Shown: positions 34,883-45,427 of the stretch, one piece after another
How positions within the stretch are numbered: position 1 is the stretch's first letter
Layout of the letters: each line of letters starts with the position of its first letter
NCBI RefSeq assembly: GCF_000263715.2
Contig: NZ_CM001514.1
Coordinates: 4,095,674 to 4,159,673, forward strand
DNA length: 64,000 bases
Source of the DNA: Pseudomonas synxantha BG33R
GTDB taxonomy: Bacteria; Pseudomonadota; Gammaproteobacteria; Pseudomonadales; Pseudomonadaceae
Direction: 5' to 3'
Notes under the pieces: generated by a model
Told to the model about the DNA's origin: nothing
Databases searched by the model: none
The model's input: only the letters and a program-made list of their open reading frames with translations
Position numbers and translations under genes: made by a program

Positions 34883-37261
34883 TCACTTCCTTAACGTGGC
34901 GTTCAACCTTTGTTCGAGCGAGGTGAGGATATTTTGTGTCGTGGTATTCACCTCATCGTCATTAAGAGTGCGCGATGGATGCTGCCAGGTCAAGCCGACT
35001 GCGAGGCTTTTTCTATGCGGATCAATGCCTTTACCCTGATAGACGTCAAATAGCCTGAGGTCTGTCAGCCATTCCCCTGCATTTTCACGGATTACATCCA
35101 GAACGGCAGTGGCGGCGACGTCACGGTCGGCGATCAGCGCCAGGTCGCGACGCACTTCAGGAAAGCGCGACAACTCGCTGAATTTAGGCATCTTGCCCGA
35201 CGCCACTTCAGCCAAGACTAGCTCAAACACGAAGACTGGACGGTCCAGCCCCAACGTTTTCGACAGTTCCGGGTGAATGGCGCCCACAAAACCTACCAGG
35301 CGACCTTCGCGCTCGATACGCGCAGTCTGGCCCGGATGCAAGGCTGGGTGGCTGCCTGGCACAAAGGTGAAGGCATCCAGCGCACCGGCAAAGCCCAGTA
35401 CCGCTTCCACGTCAGCCTTGACGTCGAAGAAGTCCACCACCTCGCGACCTTGCGCCCAGCCTTCCGGCAGGCGGCTACCGCATACCACGCCAGCCAGCAT
35501 CGGCTCTTGCTTGAGGCCATCGAGCTGACCAACGAAACGCAGGCCGCTTTCGAACAGGCGCACGCGGTCTTGCTGGCGGTTCAAGTTGTGGGAAAGCGCT
35601 TTCACCAGACCCGGCCACAGCGACGAACGCATGGCGGCCATGTCGTTGGAGATCGGGTTGGCCAACAACAGCGGCTCAACACCCGGGTTGAACAGCTCAA
35701 ATTGTTTTGGATCGATGAAGCTATACGTCACGGCTTCCTGGTAACCACGAGCAACCAGCAGGCGGCGCAGCTCAGGCAGGTGCGCACGCGCTTCGGCCTT
35801 GGGTTGCGGCGCGAGGCGCGCTTGCGGGTAGCGAACCGGCAGGCGGTTGTAGCCATACAGACGTGCCAGCTCTTCGATCAGGTCAACTTCCAGGCTGATG
35901 TCGAAGCGATGGCTAGGTACTGCAACCTGCCACTGCCCTTCCCCATTCGAGGAAATACCCAAGCCGAGGGCGGACAGCAGTTGCTCGATTTCAGCCGGCT
36001 CAATGACCAGCCCGAGCATTTGCTCAACGCTTTTGGCACGCAGGGTGATCGGCGCAATCGACGGCAGGTGCTGCTCACTGACGGTTTCGGTGATCGGACC
36101 CGCTTCGCCACCGGTGATTTCCAGCAGCAGGCCGGTGGCGCGCTCCATGGCTTCACGGGCGAGATTCCAGTCCACGCCACGCTCATAGCGGTGCGAAGCA
36201 TCGGTGTGCAGGCCATAGGAACGGGCCTTGCCTGCGATGGCGATCTGGTCGAAGAACGCGCTTTCAAGGAATACGTCACGAGTGGTCGCGGAAACACCGC
36301 TGTGCTCGCCCCCCATCACGCCGGCAATTGCCAGGGCGCGAGAGTGGTCGGCGATAACCAGGGTGTCGGCACGCAGGCTGACTTCCTGACCGTCGAGCAG
36401 CACCAGCTTTTCGCCTTCCTCGGCCATGCGCACGCGGATGCCACCGTTGATTTCGGCGAGATCGAAGGCGTGCAGCGGCTGACCCAGCTCCAACATCACA
36501 TAGTTGGTGATGTCGACCGCGGCGTCGATGCTGCGCACGTCGGCGCGACGCAGGCGCTCGACCATCCACAGCGGGGTCGGCTTGGACAGGTCGACGTTAC
36601 GGACCACACGCCCCAGGTAACGTGGGCAGGCGTTCGGCGCGAGCACTTCGATGGAGCGAACTTCGTCATGCACCGGCGGCACAACAGCAACCGCAGGACG
36701 GGTGACGGGAGCGTTGTACAGCGCGCCCACTTCACGGGCCAGACCGGCCAGGGACAGGCAGTCGCCGCGGTTCGGGGTCAGGTCGACCTCGATGCTGGCG
36801 TCTTCCAGTTCCAGGTAAACCCGGATGTCCTGACCCACAGGCGCGTCGGCCGGCAGCTCCATCAGGCCATCATTGCCCTCGCCTACCTGCAACTCAGCCT
36901 GAGAGCACAACATGCCGTTGGACTCAACACCACGCAGCTTGGCCTTCTTGATCTTGAAGTCGCCAGGCAGTTGGGCACCGATCATGGCAAACGGGATCTT
37001 CAGGCCCGGGCGCACATTAGGCGCTCCGCACACGACCTGAAAGGTTTCCGAACCGTTGCTGACCTGGCACACACGCAATTTATCGGCATCAGGGTGTTGC
37101 TCGGTGCTCAGCACTTCGCCCACTACCACGCCGCTGAAAACACCGGCGGCCGGGGTAACGCTATCGACCTCAAGACCGGCCATCGACAGACGCGCAACCA
37201 GCGCGTCGCGATCTACCTGCGGGCTTACCCAGCCACGCAGCCATTGTTCACTGAATTTCAT
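34883..37261 (-). CDS. pheT: Phenylalanyl-tRNA synthetase beta chain
   Basis: 792 aa. N-terminal EMAP-II-like tRNA-binding domain (residues about 39-150, HPDADKLRVCQVSNG), B3/B4 editing domain, B5 domain and catalytic-like core, and C-terminal anticodon-binding FDX-ACB domain (FSELSRFPEVRRDLALIADR). Forms the alpha2-beta2 enzyme with PheS and charges tRNA-Phe. 26 bases after pheS. Confidence 0.98.
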   Translation of the reverse strand: MKFSEQWLRGWVSPQVDRDALVARLSMAGLEVDSVTPAAGVFSGVVVGEVLSTEQHPDADKLRVCQVSNGSETFQVVCGAPNVRPGLKIPFAMIGAQLPGDFKIKKAKLRGVESNGMLCSQAELQVGEGNDGLMELPADAPVGQDIRVYLELEDASIEVDLTPNRGDCLSLAGLAREVGALYNAPVTRPAVAVVPPVHDEVRSIEVLAPNACPRYLGRVVRNVDLSKPTPLWMVERLRRADVRSIDAAVDITNYVMLELGQPLHAFDLAEINGGIRVRMAEEGEKLVLLDGQEVSLRADTLVIADHSRALAIAGVMGGEHSGVSATTRDVFLESAFFDQIAIAGKARSYGLHTDASHRYERGVDWNLAREAMERATGLLLEITGGEAGPITETVSEQHLPSIAPITLRAKSVEQMLGLVIEPAEIEQLLSALGLGISSNGEGQWQVAVPSHRFDISLEVDLIEELARLYGYNRLPVRYPQARLAPQPKAEARAHLPELRRLLVARGYQEAVTYSFIDPKQFELFNPGVEPLLLANPISNDMAAMRSSLWPGLVKALSHNLNRQQDRVRLFESGLRFVGQLDGLKQEPMLAGVVCGSRLPEGWAQGREVVDFFDVKADVEAVLGFAGALDAFTFVPGSHPALHPGQTARIEREGRLVGFVGAIHPELSKTLGLDRPVFVFELVLAEVASGKMPKFSELSRFPEVRRDLALIADRDVAATAVLDVIRENAGEWLTDLRLFDVYQGKGIDPHRKSLAVGLTWQHPSRTLNDDEVNTTTQNILTSLEQRLNATLRK

Positions 37262-37287
37262 CCTGCTCTCCTAAAGATTCGTTACGA

Positions 37288-38358
<1,071 letters not shown>

Positions 38359-38413
38359 ATGACGTTTACCACCTTGGGCTACAGGAGTAACCCAGGATGA
38401 CTGTCGGGGGTAC

Positions 38414-38770
38414 TTAAGCCAAGGAGGCTTTAGCTTTCTCGACAATCGCAGCAAACACCGCTTTTTCGTTCACGGCCAGTTCAGCCAGAACCTTACGGTC
38501 GATTTCGATGGACGCTTTCTTCAGGCCAGCGATGAAACGGCTGTAGGACAGACCGTTAACACGTGCACCAGCGTTGATACGAGCGATCCACAGAGCGCGG
38601 AACTGACGTTTTTTCTGACGACGGTCACGGTAGGCGTACTGGCCTGCCTTGATTACCGCTTGCTTGGCAACACGGAATACGCGTGAACGCGCGCCGTAGT
38701 AGCCTTTAGCAAGTTTCAGAATTTTTTTGTGACGTTTACGGGCAATGACGCCACGCTTTACACGAGCCAT
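38414..38770 (-). CDS. rplT: 50S ribosomal protein L20
   Basis: 118 aa, [20 protein letters not shown] with the basic N-terminal extension that threads into 23S rRNA; globular part [20 protein letters not shown]. Also a translational repressor of rpmI-rplT in other bacteria. 30 bases after rpmI. Confidence 0.99.
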   Translation of the reverse strand: MARVKRGVIARKRHKKILKLAKGYYGARSRVFRVAKQAVIKAGQYAYRDRRQKKRQFRALWIARINAGARVNGLSYSRFIAGLKKASIEIDRKVLAELAVNEKAVFAAIVEKAKASLA

Positions 38771-38800
38771 GAGTTACTTCCTCTAGTCTTGATCCAAAAA

Positions 38801-38995
38801 TTAACGAAGGCGCAGCATGCGCTCGACTTTTGCCACGTCAGACGGATGCAGCAAGCTGCTACCGCGCAGTTGACGCTTACGCTTGGTCGACATTTTGGTC
38901 AGGATGTGGCTCTTGAAAGCGTGCTTGTGCTTGATACCGTTAGCAGTTTTCAGAAACCGCTTAGCAGCACCACTTTTAGTCTTCATCTTTGGCAT
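38801..38995 (-). CDS. rpmI: 50S ribosomal protein L35
   Basis: 64 aa basic protein, [20 protein letters not shown], ending in [16 protein letters not shown]. Standard length and position between infC and rplT. Confidence 0.99.
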   Translation of the reverse strand: MPKMKTKSGAAKRFLKTANGIKHKHAFKSHILTKMSTKRKRQLRGSSLLHPSDVAKVERMLRLR

Positions 38996-39055
38996 GTTCG
39001 GATACTCCGCATTCAGTTGATAAACATAATCAGAAGGCCTGCCGTGCCCTGTTGA

Positions 39056-39604
39056 TTACTTCTTCTTTTTCGGGGCGATGACCATGATCAGTTGGCGTCC
39101 TTCCATCTTAGGATGCTGTTCGACCGAACCGTACTCGAGCAGGTCAGCTTCAACCCGCTTGAGGAGTTCCATCCCCAGCTCCTGGTGGGCCATCTCACGG
39201 CCGCGGAATCGCAAGGATACCTTGGCCCTGTCCCCATCACTCAGGAAACGTACCAGGTTGCGCAGTTTTACCTGGTAATCCCCTTCCTCCGTCCCTGGAC
39301 GAAACTTGATTTCTTTAACCTGAATCTGCTTCTGGTTTTTCTTGGCTGCGGCAATCTGCTTCTTCTTCTCGAAGATCGATTTGCCGTAGTCCATCAGCTT
39401 GCAGACAGGTGGTACAGCATCGGCGGAAATTTCCACCAAATCGAGCTTGGCTTCTTCAGCCTTAAGAAGCGCGTCTTCAATTGACACAATCCCAAGCTGC
39501 TCACCCTCAGCCCCAATTAACCGAACCTCGCGTGCCGAGATATTCTCGTTGATCGGGGCTTTCGGTGCAGCTCGTTTATCTTGTCTCATTTCACGCTTAA
39601 TAAT
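39056..39604 (-). CDS. infC: Translation initiation factor IF-3, ATT start
   Basis: About 182 aa. Internal ATG 39589 gives [20 protein letters not shown], but three tandem ATT codons (39607-39599) precede it in frame with GGAG at 39613-39610, 5 bases before the middle one. infC in gammaproteobacteria starts with a rare ATT that IF-3 itself discriminates against, so autoregulation is expected. IF-3 N domain ([20 protein letters not shown]) and C domain ([20 protein letters not shown]) are intact. The first ATT directly abuts the thrS stop. Confidence 0.93.
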   Translation of the reverse strand: MIKREMRQDKRAAPKAPINENISAREVRLIGAEGEQLGIVSIEDALLKAEEAKLDLVEISADAVPPVCKLMDYGKSIFEKKKQIAAAKKNQKQIQVKEIKFRPGTEEGDYQVKLRNLVRFLSDGDRAKVSLRFRGREMAHQELGMELLKRVEADLLEYGSVEQHPKMEGRQLIMVIAPKKKK

Positions 39605-39606
39605 AA

Positions 39607-41529
39607 TTACTCCGAATCTGGGCGACCACGCCGGGAAACCGCTTGCGCGAGGAACTCAGCGAACTGGGCGACGGGCATCGAGCCCAGGTCAGCACCTTCA
39701 CGAGTACGCACAGCGACAGTCTGCATCTCGACTTCCCGATCTCCGATAACCAAAAGATAGGGAACCTTGAGCAAAGTATGCTCGCGGATTTTAAAGCCGA
39801 TCTTTTCATTTCTCAAGTCGGACTTGGCACGAAATCCGCTTTCGTTGAGAGTTTTTTCAACTTCGGCGGCAAAATCTGCCTGTTTATCAGTGATATTCAT
39901 GATCACTGCCTGGGTCGGAGCCAGCCACGCAGGGAACGCGCCCTCGTAGTGCTCGATCAGGATACCGACGAACCGCTCGAACGAACCGAGGATCGCCCGG
40001 TGCAGCATAACCGGGTGTTTACGGCTGTTGTCTTCGGAGACGTATTCGGCTCCCAGACGGATTGGCAGGTTAAAATCGAGCTGCAGGGTACCACACTGCC
40101 AGACACGGCCAAGGCAATCTTTGAGCGAGAACTCGATCTTCGGACCGTAGAACGCGCCCTCCCCCGGCTGCAGGTCGTACGCAAGGCCCGCACTGTCGAG
40201 TGCTGCGGCCAGTGCAGCTTCGGCGCGATCCCACAGCTCGTCGGAACCAACGCGCTTTTCCGGACGAGTGGACAGCTTCATTTCAACTTCGGTGAACCCG
40301 AAATCGCGATAAACGTCCATGGTCAGCTTGATGAACGCGGCGGATTCAGCCTGCATCTGCTCTTCGGTGCAGAAGATGTGGGCGTCGTCCTGGGTGAAAC
40401 CGCGCACACGCATGATGCCGTGCAGTGCACCGGATGGCTCGTTGCGGTGGCAGGCACCGAACTCGGCCAGGCGCATCGGCAACTCGCGGTAGCTCTTCAG
40501 GCCTTGGTTGAACACCTGCACGTGGCATGGGCAGTTCATCGGCTTGATGGCGTAGTCGCGGTTTTCCGACTGGGTGGTGAACATGTTGTCGGCGTAGTTG
40601 GCCCAGTGCCCGGATTTCTCCCACAGGCTGCGATCAACGACCTGCGGGGTCTTGATCTCCAGGTAACCGTTGTCGCGCTGAACCTTGCGCATGTACTGCT
40701 CAAGCACCTGGTACAGGGTCCAGCCATTCGGGTGCCAGAACACCATGCCCGGCGCTTCTTCCTGAAGGTGGAACAGGTTCAGGCGCTTGCCGATCTTGCG
40801 GTGGTCGCGCTTTTCAGCTTCTTCAATGCGCTGGATGTAGGCGGCCAGCTGTTTCTTGTCAGCCCAGGCCGTGCCGTAGATCCGTTGCAGCTGTTCGTTC
40901 TTGGCATCACCGCGCCAGTAGGCACCGGACAGCTTGGTCAGCTTGAACGACTTGAGGAAACGCGTGTTCGGCACGTGTGGGCCACGGCACATGTCGACGT
41001 ATTCTTCGTGGTAGTACAGACCCATGGCCTGCTCGTCCGGCATGTCTTCCACCAGACGCAGCTTGTAATCTTCACCGCGCGCGGTAAACACGTCGATCAC
41101 TTCGGCACGCGGGGTGACTTTCTTGATGACGTCGTAATCTTTTTCAATCAGCGCGTGCATTCGCTGCTCGATGGCCGCCAGGTCGTCCGGTGTAAAAGGA
41201 CGCTCATAGGCGATGTCGTAATAGAAGCCTTCTTCGATTACCGGGCCGATCACCATCTTGGCGGTTGGGTACAGCTGCTTGACCGCATGGCCAATCAGGT
41301 GCGCGCAAGAGTGGCGAATGATCTCCAGCCCCTCTTGATCCTTGGGCGTGATGATTTGCAGGCTGGCATCGCAAGTGATCAGGTCACTGGCGTCGACCAG
41401 TTTGCCGTCGACCTTGCCGGCCACGGTCGCCTTGGCCAAGCCTGCACCAATGGATGCGGCGACTTCGGCTACGGAAACCGAATGATCGAATGAACGTTGA
41501 CTGCCGTCGGGTAGAGTAATAGTTGGCAT
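39607..41529 (-). CDS. thrS: Threonyl-tRNA synthetase
   Basis: 640 aa class II synthetase: TGS domain ([20 protein letters not shown]), editing domain with [16 protein letters not shown] and the zinc/editing Cys and His residues ([10 protein letters not shown]), catalytic core with zinc ligands ([21 protein letters not shown]), and C-terminal anticodon-binding domain. Start ATG 41529 with GGAGAGGAGG just upstream; an upstream frame to 41562 was rejected. The leader contains two anticodon-like hairpins (41549-41569, 41625-41643) suggesting autoregulation. Confidence 0.98.
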   Translation of the reverse strand: MPTITLPDGSQRSFDHSVSVAEVAASIGAGLAKATVAGKVDGKLVDASDLITCDASLQIITPKDQEGLEIIRHSCAHLIGHAVKQLYPTAKMVIGPVIEEGFYYDIAYERPFTPDDLAAIEQRMHALIEKDYDVIKKVTPRAEVIDVFTARGEDYKLRLVEDMPDEQAMGLYYHEEYVDMCRGPHVPNTRFLKSFKLTKLSGAYWRGDAKNEQLQRIYGTAWADKKQLAAYIQRIEEAEKRDHRKIGKRLNLFHLQEEAPGMVFWHPNGWTLYQVLEQYMRKVQRDNGYLEIKTPQVVDRSLWEKSGHWANYADNMFTTQSENRDYAIKPMNCPCHVQVFNQGLKSYRELPMRLAEFGACHRNEPSGALHGIMRVRGFTQDDAHIFCTEEQMQAESAAFIKLTMDVYRDFGFTEVEMKLSTRPEKRVGSDELWDRAEAALAAALDSAGLAYDLQPGEGAFYGPKIEFSLKDCLGRVWQCGTLQLDFNLPIRLGAEYVSEDNSRKHPVMLHRAILGSFERFVGILIEHYEGAFPAWLAPTQAVIMNITDKQADFAAEVEKTLNESGFRAKSDLRNEKIGFKIREHTLLKVPYLLVIGDREVEMQTVAVRTREGADLGSMPVAQFAEFLAQAVSRRGRPDSE

Positions 41530-41548
41530 GGCGCCTCCTCTCCTAGTG

Positions 41549-41569
41549 GTGACCCCTACCAAAGGTCAC
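41549..41569 (-). promoter_or_regulatory. thrS operator hairpin with GGU anticodon-like loop
   Basis: In the mRNA: GUGACC-UUUGGUAGG-GGUCAC, 20-40 bases before the thrS AUG and just upstream of the ribosome-binding site. If the outer loop U and G pair, a 7-base loop UUGGUAG remains, with U at position 33, GGU at 34-36 and A at 37, exactly as in the tRNA-Thr (GGU) anticodon loop. In E. coli, ThrRS represses thrS by binding such a mimic. Confidence 0.65.
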
Positions 41570-41624
41570 GTGGGTTGGGATGAGCCAGTACAAGATCCAA
41601 CACCAGGCCGTTCAGTGATGAACG

Positions 41625-41643
41625 CCTGCCTTACAGCGGCAGG
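41625..41643 (-). promoter_or_regulatory. Second thrS leader hairpin with UGU anticodon-like loop
   Basis: In the mRNA: CCUGCC-GCUGUAA-GGCAGG, a 6-bp stem with a 7-base loop whose positions 34-37 read U-G-U-A, like tRNA-Thr (UGU). Position 33 is C rather than U. Two anticodon-arm mimics would match the two subunits of the ThrRS dimer, as in the E. coli operator. Confidence 0.55.
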
Positions 41644-41895
41644 AGCCTTTCGGCCAACCGATAATCGAACCAGAGTGACTGGATTGAGCTAAAAAGAAAC
41701 ATGGCAAGGCGGTAATTGACGCGCCTGAAACTAGCCAAGCCCACGATCCTAGCACAGATGAACGGTCATCGCGCCGACGAAGCTTTGTGGATAGCGCAAT
41801 TCAAGGCTTTATAGCTGCAAAGTGAACTTGAGCTGTACGTCGGGCCTCCAACCCACTGAGAATCGCCGTTCGTCCTCGACCCAAAGGAGCATCCC

Positions 41896-42234
41896 ATGAT
41901 GCGTTTCACCTCTACCCTCGCTGTCGCCGCTACCCTGAGCCTCCTTTCCCTCGGCGCGCAGGCTGCAGCCCCTTCCAACTGGCCAGCCGGCGCCCGTGAC
42001 AGCTTTGTGAGCGACTGCAGTGCCGCCGCGAGTCAGAACGTAGACGCCAAAACTGCCAAAGCTCACTGCGAATGTGGTGCTGACAAGATCAATGCCGAAT
42101 TGACTAGCGCGGAAATCACAGAACTCATGGCAGGCAAGCCACCAGTGGGCGATAAAGCAATCGCCGCTCGCTCGGCGCTCGAAACCAAAGCCGTCGCAGC
42201 TATTGATTCCTGCAGAGTCGTGAAGAAAAAGTAA
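41896..42234 (+). CDS. Small exported protein
   Basis: 112 aa with a signal peptide (MMRFTSTLAVAATLSLLSLG; cleavage near AQA-AAPSN) and four or so cysteines, including CECGADKIN. Good ribosome site (AAAGGAG). I do not recognise a family name; it looks like a small periplasmic protein of pseudomonads. Preceded by a 366-base region (41530-41895) holding the thrS leader and both promoters. Confidence 0.75.
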   Translation: MMRFTSTLAVAATLSLLSLGAQAAAPSNWPAGARDSFVSDCSAAASQNVDAKTAKAHCECGADKINAELTSAEITELMAGKPPVGDKAIAARSALETKAVAAIDSCRVVKKK

Positions 42235-42341
42235 GATTGACCACTGATCTGACGGCCATATCGCTGAAAAAACGCCCTGAAAACTGCCATTTCACACAAA
42301 TTACGCAGGTTTTACGGCTTTTTTTAACAGTTGATATTTCA

Positions 42342-42372
42342 GCGCAAAGCCCCGTAGATCGGGGCTTTGCGC
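42342..42372. terminator. Strong GC-rich hairpin
   Basis: gcgcaaagcccc (42342-42353) and ggggctttgcgc (42361-42372) form a perfect 12-bp stem with loop gtagatc. No T-run on either side, so it may stop or stabilise the transcript of the exported protein rather than be a classic intrinsic terminator. The remainder of 42235-42523 shows no gene and likely contains the long cold-shock leader. Confidence 0.5.
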
Positions 42373-42523
42373 CGAGCCAGGGATCAGATGCAACGCGATT
42401 GATTAGCAAACAATGCCTTGGGGGGGCTCCCAAGTCGAACATTTCGACTATGATAGCCCAGTGTGCCCAGTTGGCCTGAGCAGCACAGCACTACTGAAAA
42501 TATATGTTTCTTGGAGATACACC

Positions 42524-42736
42524 ATGTCTAATCGCCAAACCGGCACCGTTAAATGGTTCAACGATGAAAAAGGCTTCGGCTTCATCACTCCTCAAGGTGG
42601 CGGTGACGACCTGTTCGTACACTTCAAAGCTATCGAAAGCGACGGTTTCAAAAGCCTGAAAGAAGGCCAAACCGTTTCCTTCGTGGCTGAGAAAGGCCAA
42701 AAGGGTATGCAAGCTGCACAGGTTCGCGGCGAGTAA
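42524..42736 (+). CDS. Cold-shock protein
   Basis: 70-aa OB-fold RNA chaperone of the CspA family: [20 protein letters not shown], with RNP1 (KGFGFI) and RNP2 (DDLFVHF). Ribosome site TTGGAG 8 bases before the ATG. The transcript probably has a long leader (upstream 150 bases are gene-free). A strong terminator follows. Confidence 0.97.
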   Translation: MSNRQTGTVKWFNDEKGFGFITPQGGGDDLFVHFKAIESDGFKSLKEGQTVSFVAEKGQKGMQAAQVRGE

Positions 42737-42751
42737 TTCTCCGCTGAGCTA

Positions 42752-42784
42752 AAAAAAACCCCGTCCATGTGACGGGGTTTTTTA
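42752..42784 (+). terminator. Rho-independent terminator after the cold-shock gene
   Basis: aaaaaaccccgtc-catgt-gacggggttttttat: 7-bp GC stem flanked by A-run and T-run; also usable by the convergent lipoprotein gene at 42809. Confidence 0.92.
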
Positions 42785-42808
42785 TGGGCGATGCAAAAGC
42801 CGAAGCTA

Positions 42809-43129
42809 TCAGCCGCAATTGACCCGCGTGATCACCAGGTTGTTGTCAGTGTTGAGGTTCAGGCGGTCAGAACGATATTCCAGGGTAATCATATCGTTGG
42901 GCTTGAGGATGCGTGCATTCTGCGCGCCAGCACGGCTACGAGCCTGCTCCAGCAACTGTGGCGAGGCTTTCTGGCCGATTGCGAACTCGGCGGCCTTCGA
43001 CTCACAGCGGCTATGACCAGCATCGGTCACGGTGGCGTCTTTGCCTGGCTCAGAGGCACCCGGGGTGCTGCAACCCGCCAATGCGAGTGCTGCCAACAAA
43101 GTACCGAATGAAGCGAGCTTCCAAGGCAT
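42809..43129 (-). CDS. I78-family peptidase-inhibitor-like lipoprotein
   Basis: 106 aa. Lipoprotein signal MPWKLASFGTLLAALALAGC with lipobox LAGC. The mature part ends in the I78 pattern: ARSRAGAQNARILKPNDMIT and EYRSDRLNLNTDNNLVITRV. Family members include potato-inhibitor-like and Elastase-inhibitor-like small proteins; whether this one inhibits a protease is unknown. Confidence 0.8.
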   Translation of the reverse strand: MPWKLASFGTLLAALALAGCSTPGASEPGKDATVTDAGHSRCESKAAEFAIGQKASPQLLEQARSRAGAQNARILKPNDMITLEYRSDRLNLNTDNNLVITRVNCG

Positions 43130-43273
43130 GAAGCCTCCTATGATTAAAAATGGACAGAGATCGTGCGACAGCGATATGAACGATTGGTTTCAAGACGTTA
43201 ATCGCCTGCGCGCAAGTCTGCCTGACTCGCGCGGGGCAATCGCCCAGTCAATCGTGACTAGATATGAACGCAC

Positions 43274-43579
43274 TCAGTAGATGTCAATGTAGTCAGATTG
43301 TGGGTGTGGCCAGTTCTGTTTCAGCGCATTGAAAATCTGCATGACCCAGACCTCATCGCTGGCCGCCACAATGCCGACATAACCAGAACCCTTGGCCCAG
43401 GTCTCCAGACGAAACAGCAGGCCATCAATCTGCGCCCCACCGACTACGCCGGAAGAAATATAGGCAATACCAGCCCTGGTTACCCGAAGCTGGGTATGTT
43501 CGTCGTCACTGGCGTGGGCAAGCAGTTGGCGCACGGCATCCAGCGTCAGGTTCTCAGGCTTGTTCAGATCGATCTGCAC
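43274..43579 (-). CDS. Conserved-type hypothetical protein
   Basis: 101 aa, GTG start. MQIDLNKPENLTLDAVRQLL, mixed alpha/beta, no signal; ends PHPQSDYIDIY. Pattern suggests a small cytosolic Pseudomonas protein; function not recognised. It is convergent with nothing and separated by 150 bases from the divergent gene at 43732. Confidence 0.65.
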   Translation of the reverse strand: MQIDLNKPENLTLDAVRQLLAHASDDEHTQLRVTRAGIAYISSGVVGGAQIDGLLFRLETWAKGSGYVGIVAASDEVWVMQIFNALKQNWPHPQSDYIDIY

Positions 43580-43731
43580 GCGGTGTTTCCCGGCTGTTAA
43601 ACAAGCTGACAGTGTCGCATACCCCCTCCTTCATGCCTAAGTAGCAGTGCCAAAAGCCGCGCAAAATGGTTAACTGCGCCGCTGGAACCGCGTTCCAGCG
43701 CATTGCCCAGTACTTCAGCCGTGAGATTTCC

Positions 43732-43932
43732 ATGACCACCGTAACGCTCCAAGCCGATATCAAAGCCAAGTGGCCCCAGGGGCAAAGCTCCTATAGCCCC
43801 GGCAGCACCGAAGAACTGGCGATCATTGGTATCGATCTGTTGGTCAAGGAACTGGGAACCCAGGCGGCACAAGCGTTCATCGGCCAGGTATTCGAGAAAT
43901 ACCCGGCCGACCACATGGGCGCACAAGAATAA
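43732..43932 (+). CDS. Small hypothetical protein
   Basis: 66 aa, MTTVTLQADIKAKWPQGQSS start, followed by a helical C-terminus (LAIIGIDLLVKELGTQAAQA). No signal. ATG 43732 preferred to upstream frames, which overlap the divergent promoter region. Not recognised. Confidence 0.55.
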   Translation: MTTVTLQADIKAKWPQGQSSYSPGSTEELAIIGIDLLVKELGTQAAQAFIGQVFEKYPADHMGAQE

Positions 43933-43933
43933 G

Positions 43934-43960
43934 AACCGGTCGACGAACGCCGACCGGTAA
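43934..43960. terminator. Hairpin between convergent genes
   Basis: accggtcg (43935-43942) and cgaccggt (43951-43958) form an 8-bp perfect stem, between the convergent ends of the 66-aa gene and the nucleoside hydrolase. No clear T-run. Confidence 0.4.
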
Positions 43961-43966
43961 AACGTA

Positions 43967-44995
43967 TTACTTCAAACGCGCCAGACGCTCGGTCAGCAGA
44001 TCGAAGAAGCCCTGGGCGTCGCCGTTCTCGACCCAGAACACATTCTTCTCTTGCTTGAGGCCGTCGTACCAATCGACGATGGTCTGGCCAAAGGTTGGGC
44101 CTTCGCGGCTGTCGACGACCATATTGGCCTGACGACCGCTGAACAGCGATGGTTTGAGCAGGTAGGCAACCACGGTAGCGTCGTGGACCGGGCCACCCGG
44201 AATGCCGTAATGCTCCATGTCGCCTTTGACGTACTCATTCAGAATACTGCTGACGACCTTGCTCGCGTTGTTGTTCAGGTCCGCAATCTTCTTCAGGCGG
44301 GCGTCGCTGGTGAGGACTTTATGGGTCACGTCCAACGGCAGGTAGGTCAACTTCACTCCACTTTTGAGCACGATCTCAGCCGCCACCGGATCGGCGAACA
44401 GGTTGAACTCGGCCACGGGCGTGATATTGCCGCCATTGAAGTGCGCACCACCCATCACCACCACTTCCTTGATGCCCTGGGTGATTTCGGGCGCCTGGGT
44501 CAGTGCCAGCGCCAGGTTGGTCTGTGGACCGAGCATGGCGATGGTGATGCTGTGCGGTTTGGCGGTGCTCAGCGTCTTGATCAGGTAGTCAACGGCATTA
44601 CCTTCGGCCAGGCCTTTTTTCGGCTCGTGCACGGTGACGCCGGAGATACCCTCTTTGCCATGGATATTCTCGGCGTAGATCGGCTTGCGCAGCATAGGCG
44701 CCGGCGCACCGGCGTACACCGGAATGTCCTCACGCCCTGCCCACTCGCGCGCCAGACGCGCATTGCGGGAGGTCTTGTCCAGGCGCACATTACCGGCGAC
44801 GGTGGTCAGCGCACGAATGCTCAGCTCCTCCGGCGAGGCCATGGCGAACAGCAGCGCCACCACGTCATCGGCCCCAGGGTCGGTATCGATGATCAGGTCG
44901 ATTTTTTCCGCCGCCTGGGCGCTTGCAGCTGTGAGTGCGGACAAAAGCAGAACACTCCGGAACAGGTTTTTCAGGATGGGTAGACCACGTTGCAT
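43967..44995 (-). CDS. Exported inosine-uridine-type nucleoside hydrolase
   Basis: 342 aa. Signal peptide (LKNLFRSVLLLSALTAASAQA, first 20 of it) then the hydrolase DTDPGADDVVALLFAM motif with the calcium Asp residues, PVYAGAPAPMLR, MLGPQTNLALAL, VVMGGAHFNGGNITPVAEFN and the C-terminal HDATVVAYLL Asp/His. It splits ribonucleosides to ribose and base in the periplasm. It ends the ribose operon (27 bases after rbsD), so ribose released outside would be taken up by RbsBAC. Confidence 0.9.
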   Translation of the reverse strand: MQRGLPILKNLFRSVLLLSALTAASAQAAEKIDLIIDTDPGADDVVALLFAMASPEELSIRALTTVAGNVRLDKTSRNARLAREWAGREDIPVYAGAPAPMLRKPIYAENIHGKEGISGVTVHEPKKGLAEGNAVDYLIKTLSTAKPHSITIAMLGPQTNLALALTQAPEITQGIKEVVVMGGAHFNGGNITPVAEFNLFADPVAAEIVLKSGVKLTYLPLDVTHKVLTSDARLKKIADLNNNASKVVSSILNEYVKGDMEHYGIPGGPVHDATVVAYLLKPSLFSGRQANMVVDSREGPTFGQTIVDWYDGLKQEKNVFWVENGDAQGFFDLLTERLARLK

Positions 44996-45022
44996 AAAGC
45001 ACTCCTTGTCATTGGGGGGACG

Positions 45023-45427
45023 CTAAAACGTTACGCCGGATACCAGCGCGATATTGCAGTAAGGCTGGCACTCGCCGGTACGCACAACCGCGCGTGCTGT
45101 GCGGCTCAGTTGCTTGAATTCTTCATGGCTGAGCAGCCGCCTCTCACCCAGCGCTGCCTGCTCTGTCAGCGCATTGAGCGCGCTCAGCGCCGGCGGTTGC
45201 TTGAGCAGGATTTCCTCCGCGAGCACGTGGCTTTCAACCTGCATCTCACTGAGCACAATGCGCAACGTGCTGATGAAATCCGGAATGCCCTGGGTCAGTG
45301 CCAGGTCGATCAACTCCACGCCGGGCGGTACCGGCAGGCCGGCATCGCCGATGACCAGCACGTCACCATGGCCCAGGGATGCGATCACGCGTGACAGGGC
45401 GATATTGAGCAAAGGTGTCTTTTTCAT
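45023..45427 (-). CDS. rbsD: D-ribose pyranase
   Basis: 134 aa. Interconverts pyranose and furanose forms of ribose before phosphorylation. Family marks: N-terminal [20 protein letters not shown] with the catalytic His, [20 protein letters not shown], and C-terminal [18 protein letters not shown] with Tyr. ATGA overlap with rbsK. Confidence 0.96.
   Translation of the reverse strand: MKKTPLLNIALSRVIASLGHGDVLVIGDAGLPVPPGVELIDLALTQGIPDFISTLRIVLSEMQVESHVLAEEILLKQPPALSALNALTEQAALGERRLLSHEEFKQLSRTARAVVRTGECQPYCNIALVSGVTF

Noticed and set aside
38359..38413. Phe-rich leader peptide for pheST attenuation
   Set aside because: No frame with a Phe run or start/ribosome site was found there.
43140..43280. 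46-aa frame with DWFQDVNRLRASLPDS
   Set aside because: Plausible sequence but no clear ribosome-binding site and it lies in the upstream region of the divergent lipoprotein gene; too short to call.
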